This document shows positions 60,669 through 64,000 of a DNA stretch of 64,000 bases, in pieces. The position numbers and the translations under genes are program-made. The notes under the pieces were generated by a model, which was not told the origin of the DNA, made no database searches, and saw nothing but the letters and a program-made list of their open reading frames with translations. How positions within the stretch are numbered: position 1 is the stretch's first letter; each line of letters starts with the position of its first letter. This DNA comes from Alteromonas salexigens (GTDB taxonomy: Bacteria; Pseudomonadota; Gammaproteobacteria; Enterobacterales; Alteromonadaceae): assembly GCF_025628895.1 (NCBI RefSeq), contig NZ_JAOTJC010000006.1:696767-760766 (forward strand), given 5' to 3'.

Positions 60669-62264
60669 TTATGCCGCCTGCGTTTCCTTTTCTTCTTCGG
60701 TGTCAGCCACTTCGTGGCTAAGCAAATATTCAAATGCTGCCAGAGACGCTTTGGCCCCCTCGCCCATTGAGATAACAATTTGCTTATAGGGCACCGTAGT
60801 CACGTCACCGGCTGCAAAAATGCCTGTCTCAGAGGTATGGCACTTATCGTCGATGACCACCTCGCCATATTGCGTCAAGTCCACCACACCTTTTAAAAAC
60901 TGGCTGTTAGGAACTAAGCCAATCTGCACGAATACGCCAGCCAGAGATTGTGTATGCACGTCGTTGGTGGCGCGATCCTGATATTCGATGGCCGTTACCT
61001 TGCCGTTTTCCGACAGGATCTGGCGTGTTGCCGCGTTTTTCACAATAGTAATATTGTCACGCTTTTGCGCCTGCTCAATAAGCACCTGGTCGGCTTTCAG
61101 TTCAGGCATAAATTCGTATACCGTGACGGATTTCACCAGCCCAGCTAAGTCCAGCGCGGCTTCAATGCCTGAATTACCGCCACCGATTACCGCAACGTCT
61201 TTTCCTTTGAAGAACGGGCCATCGCAGTGCGGGCAGTAGGCTACGCCGTTACCGACATTTTCGCGCTCGCCGGGTACGCCAAGCTCTCTCCAGCGCGCTC
61301 CCGTGGCGACAATAATTGACCGGGTGCGGATTTCCTCCCCCGATGACAAGGTAATTGTCTTCACATTACCCTGCTCTACCGACTCAACTCTCACGTGCTC
61401 TTTCAGCGTAATGTCATAGTCGTTCACGTGCTCCATCAGATTACCGACGAGCTCGGGACCAGTGGTCTTTGATACTGAAATCAGGTTTTCAATGCCCATG
61501 GTATCTTTCACCTGGCCGCCAAAACGATCTGCCACTACAGCCACCTTCAGGCCTTTACGGGCACTGTAAATTGCCGATGCTACGCCTGCCGGACCACCGC
61601 CAATTACGGTCACATCCTGCAGCGGCAGTGACTGCCCCTTGTTCGCATCTTTTAGCGACGGATCCCGTGCCAGCAATTTATCTATCAGTACCGAGGCATC
61701 CACTTTGCCGTTCGCAAAAAGCTCACCATTCAGGTATACACTGGGAACGCCCTGAATATCGCGCTCTTCAACCAGACTCTGATATAGCCCGCCGTCAATC
61801 ATCTCTGCTTCAATATGCGGATTCAGCAGCGCAAACTGATTTACAGCCTGCACAACATCAGGACAGTTTTGGCAACTTAAGCTAATAAATACTTCAAATT
61901 TTAACGGCTCTTTCACCGCTTTGACGATGCTCTGCAGGCTTTCGTCAACTTTCAGTTCGGTACCGGAGGCATGTAAAATGGCCAGTACCAAAGAATTAAA
62001 TTCGTGTCCGCCGGGGATCCCGGAGAACCGGATGCCGGTGTCTTCACCGTCAGCTTCTAGCAGAAAACTTATTGCACTGCGAAGCGCACCCTGCGTGTTG
62101 CGTTCGTCTACTTTAATGTGTTCGCTTACCTCAGCAATGTCGGACAGAAACTTCACCAGTTCCTCACGCTTGCTGTGTTCACCGGTTTGCACGACGAACG
62201 TCACGGTCTTCTGCATGGAGGCAAAATAGCCTTCCAATGCCTGTAATATATCTTTAGTTAACAT
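60669..62264 (-). CDS. ahpF: Alkyl hydroperoxide reductase subunit F
   Basis: NADH-dependent flavoprotein disulfide reductase that recharges AhpC. 531 residues, close to E. coli AhpF (521). The N-terminal part is a double thioredoxin-like module with the redox pair CQNC; the rest is a TrxB-like flavoprotein with GGGPAG and CPHC in [11 protein letters not shown] and a C-terminal AAGDVT. The extra Glu/Ala-rich C-terminal tail is unusual. It lies 70-odd bases downstream of ahpC on the same strand, the usual pair. Confidence 0.96.
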   Translation of the reverse strand: MLTKDILQALEGYFASMQKTVTFVVQTGEHSKREELVKFLSDIAEVSEHIKVDERNTQGALRSAISFLLEADGEDTGIRFSGIPGGHEFNSLVLAILHASGTELKVDESLQSIVKAVKEPLKFEVFISLSCQNCPDVVQAVNQFALLNPHIEAEMIDGGLYQSLVEERDIQGVPSVYLNGELFANGKVDASVLIDKLLARDPSLKDANKGQSLPLQDVTVIGGGPAGVASAIYSARKGLKVAVVADRFGGQVKDTMGIENLISVSKTTGPELVGNLMEHVNDYDITLKEHVRVESVEQGNVKTITLSSGEEIRTRSIIVATGARWRELGVPGERENVGNGVAYCPHCDGPFFKGKDVAVIGGGNSGIEAALDLAGLVKSVTVYEFMPELKADQVLIEQAQKRDNITIVKNAATRQILSENGKVTAIEYQDRATNDVHTQSLAGVFVQIGLVPNSQFLKGVVDLTQYGEVVIDDKCHTSETGIFAAGDVTTVPYKQIVISMGEGAKASLAAFEYLLSHEVADTEEEKETQAA

Positions 62265-62337
62265 GGTTATTTTGCCCTTTCATTGTCAGTTGAGGTAGGG
62301 AGTGGAAACCCACTCCCTCGCGAATGCTGGTAGCAGC

Positions 62338-62901
62338 TTAAATCTTGCCTACCAGGTCCAGTGAAGGTGCCAGTGTTTCTTCACCTTCCTTCCACTTCGC
62401 AGGACATACTTCACCCGGGTGAGACGCTACATATTGCGCAGCCTTCACTTTACGCACCAGGTCGTCGGCGTCACGGCCAATACCTTCTGCGGTGATCTCC
62501 ATTGCCTGAACGATGCCATCTGGGTCAACCACAAACGTTGCCCGGTCAGCCAGACCCATGTTTTCACGCATGCAGTCGAAATTGCGGGTAATTTCGCCAG
62601 TCGGATCGCCAATCATCGCAAACTTAATTTTGTTGATTGTTTCCGACGCTTCGTGCCACGCCGCGTGAGTGAAGTGTGTATCAGTAGACACTGAGAAAAC
62701 TTCTACGCCACGAGACTGCAGCTCTTCGTATTTATCAGCTACATCGCCGAGCTCTGTCGGACATACAAAGGTAAAGTCAGCTGGGTAGAATACAAACACT
62801 GCCCATTTGCCTTTAATGTCTTCGCTGCTTACTTCTACGAATTCGCCCTCTTTAAATGCATTCGCTTTGAATGGTTTAATTGCTGTGTTAATTAATGCCA
62901 T
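62338..62901 (-). CDS. ahpC: Alkyl hydroperoxide reductase subunit C (2-Cys peroxiredoxin)
   Basis: Peroxiredoxin that reduces H2O2, organic peroxides and peroxynitrite. 187 residues, the family length. Peroxidatic C47 is in FVCPTE and the resolving C166 in GEVCPAKW. Operon order ahpC-ahpF. The upstream region (62902-63229) contains repeats that could be regulatory; I do not see a standard OxyR ATAG-CTAT pattern. Confidence 0.97.
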   Translation of the reverse strand: MALINTAIKPFKANAFKEGEFVEVSSEDIKGKWAVFVFYPADFTFVCPTELGDVADKYEELQSRGVEVFSVSTDTHFTHAAWHEASETINKIKFAMIGDPTGEITRNFDCMRENMGLADRATFVVDPDGIVQAMEITAEGIGRDADDLVRKVKAAQYVASHPGEVCPAKWKEGEETLAPSLDLVGKI

Positions 62902-63229
62902 GCTTATATTCTCCGTTGGTTTAGTTATCGCGACTTTTTAGTTAAACGAAAAAGCCACTAACAGTACGAAACATTCTCCTGCACGGTTTTGATGTCATCG
63001 AATCTGCCCGTGCTGGAATGATTGTTAGAATAGCGGGGGCGGTGAGGAATTGATAATTGGTAAAGTTGAAAGAGCCAATCAACTTTTCCAATCAAACATT
63101 AAAACTCTTAACACAAAAACCAATCAAACATATCCTCAGGTTTCTTGCTATGGTGCAAATAGTAACGAGAAGACCGCGGCCGGGTGCAGTAGCGCCGACG
63201 GCTAAGGCAGATGGGAGCGACCCGCACTA
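62902..63229. promoter_or_regulatory. Divergent region ahpC/DUF2252 with repeats
   Basis: About 330 bases without a gene. TTGGTAAAGTTGA at 63057-63069 and TCAACTTTTCCAA at 63079-63091 form a 13-bp inverted repeat with one mismatch. CCAATCAAACAT occurs at 63088-63099 and again at 63120-63131, 32 bases (three helical turns) apart, and the shorter CCAATCAA at 63075. This arrangement is typical of multi-site regulator binding. Which gene is controlled is not known. Confidence 0.45.
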
Positions 63230-63928
63230 ATGAAAAGAGAAAAATTCGTACGAAAGCAAATTGAAGCCACTGATGGTCCGATAAGCACGTTATCGGAGAC
63301 CAAACATGCCAAAATGCGGGAAAGTCCGTTTGTCTTTTTTCGAGGCACTGCGCCGTTGTTCTATGCAGACCTGGCCAGCGGCCTTATTTCCTTGCCAGAC
63401 CCCGTCGCCCGACTCCCCAGAGTTTGTGTGGTGGGCGACTGTCACGTCTCAAACTTCGGTTTTCTCACGGAAGAAGGCTCACACGGCGACACTGTCATAT
63501 TTGCACCTAATGATTTTGACGACGCCTGTGTCGGTTTTGCAGGCTGGGATATTCTGCGGTTAATGGTATCTATGCTGTTAACCGCGGAGCATTGTCAGGG
63601 GGTCAAATCGGGTAAGTATTCCGACCCGGATATCAATCGGGCAAAGTCAGCCATTACGCTGGACGAGGCGAAAAGTGCCATGCAGGCTTGCCTCACCGCT
63701 TACACGGCCACCTGCGACAGGGTTGTTTACCGTCCAGGTGAAATTTACGAGGCTATAGATTATCCACCGCCAGGCAAACTCACTAAACTGTTCGAAAAGG
63801 CCCGCCGCCGGGCTGCCCTGGGCGAGGCATTCACCTCGAAGAGCGCGCTGGCGAAAGCCGTACATACCGTCAATGATAAGCTGCAATTCAGGCACCTCCC
63901 CGAAAAATTTAGCCGGCTGGATCCCTAA
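63230..63928 (+). CDS. DUF2252 family protein, truncated
   Basis: A 232-residue protein that matches the N-terminal half of DUF2252 proteins, which have a kinase-like fold and are usually 380-460 residues. Landmarks: KFVRKQIEATDGPI, SPFVFFRGTAPLFYADL, VVGDCHVSNFGFLTEEG and NDFDDACVGFAGWDILRL. The frame ends at TAA 63926 after KFSRLDP, where relatives continue. The other two frames also stop within 30 bases, so no simple single-base frameshift restores the rest within the window. A terminator-like hairpin follows. Either a shortened gene or a decayed one. Confidence 0.65.
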   Translation: MKREKFVRKQIEATDGPISTLSETKHAKMRESPFVFFRGTAPLFYADLASGLISLPDPVARLPRVCVVGDCHVSNFGFLTEEGSHGDTVIFAPNDFDDACVGFAGWDILRLMVSMLLTAEHCQGVKSGKYSDPDINRAKSAITLDEAKSAMQACLTAYTATCDRVVYRPGEIYEAIDYPPPGKLTKLFEKARRRAALGEAFTSKSALAKAVHTVNDKLQFRHLPEKFSRLDP

Positions 63929-63951
63929 TGCCGATCAGTTAAGAATTTAAT

Positions 63952-63971
63952 GATCGGTTGACCGATCTTTT
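63952..63971 (+). terminator. Hairpin with T-run after the DUF2252 gene
   Basis: GATCGG and CCGATC with a 4-base loop, then TTTT, 24 bases after the stop. It may instead be a TetR-like operator for a gene beyond the window, because TTGACCGATC resembles TetR half-sites. Confidence 0.5.
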
Positions 63972-64000
63972 GAAGGGTTCAAAATCCGATATCAGTTTCT

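Noticed and set aside
63900..64000. Single-base frameshift in the DUF2252 gene
   Set aside because: Both other frames reach stops within about 30 bases of the TAA, so one indel would not restore a long C-terminus inside the window.

Overview
This 64 kb window is a chromosomal segment of a marine gammaproteobacterium, most likely of the family Alteromonadaceae (Alteromonas, Aestuariibacter or Salinimonas relatives). The gene set and order point there: aat-bpt-infA / clpA-clpS / cspD, monomeric isocitrate dehydrogenase, mnmA-hflD-purB, ppsA/ppsR, ratA-rnfH / smpB / ssrA, a DUF4826 protein, a BCCT transporter and a large TonB-dependent receptor. The assignment rests on protein similarity read by eye; no search was run. 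Most of the window is ordinary core chromosome.

Layout. 1-8 kb: the 3' part of sppA, a SprT-like metalloprotein, a secreted two-lobed protein, an ABC-F ATPase, a two-gene sensory operon (MetOD1-type protein plus soluble hybrid histidine kinase) and yfbV. 8.4-14.4 kb: trxB, then the N-degron cluster in which two aminoacyl-protein transferases (aat, bpt) lie next to the ClpA/ClpS machinery that reads their product, with infA and cspD. 14.5-27.4 kb: icd, rluE, mnmA-hflD-purB, a membrane adenylate cyclase, the ribosomal oxygenase roxA, a GNAT protein, a DUF4826 protein and the large FAD/FeS oxidase ydiJ. 27.5-31 kb is accessory: a metallo-beta-lactamase-fold protein, a REP-associated-type transposase flanked by REP-like hairpins, and many copies of a short motif, TGGGTGTCT. 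31-45 kb: ppsA/ppsR, a TPR-sulfotransferase, a TonB receptor divergent from a BCCT transporter with a MarR gene, rnfH-ratA, smpB, an old-yellow-enzyme homologue and ssrA (tmRNA).

A 6.7 kb genomic island (45621-52385) is inserted at the 3' end of ssrA. It is bounded by an 18-bp duplication of the tmRNA 3' end and has 22-bp direct repeats about 80 bp inside each end that look like integrase arm sites. It carries a small unknown gene translationally coupled to a tyrosine integrase, a two-gene unit of unknown type (soluble protein plus four-helix membrane protein), a protein with a HEPN-like RNxxxH motif, a serine recombinase with an inverted-repeat region upstream, a ParB-domain protein and an HNH endonuclease. 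The island uses CGA arginine and TCG serine codons noticeably more than its neighbours. The membrane-protein pair and the HEPN-like gene are the best candidates for an undescribed, possibly defence-related, system.

52.4-64 kb: the original ssrA terminator, a secreted GH13 amylase with a C-terminal starch-binding domain, a GAF-GGDEF diguanylate cyclase, an ExoD-family protein, an EVE-domain protein, ygiQ, ahpF and ahpC, and a DUF2252 gene that is only about half the usual length.

The most unusual non-genic signal is the TGGGTGTCT family. It occurs in clusters at about 27.8, 29.1, 30.4-30.8, 34.6-34.7, 36.6-36.7 and 58.0-58.2 kb, usually followed by a short T-rich stretch, with irregular spacing, and in one place it is translated in frame as Asp-Thr-His inside the TPR-sulfotransferase.
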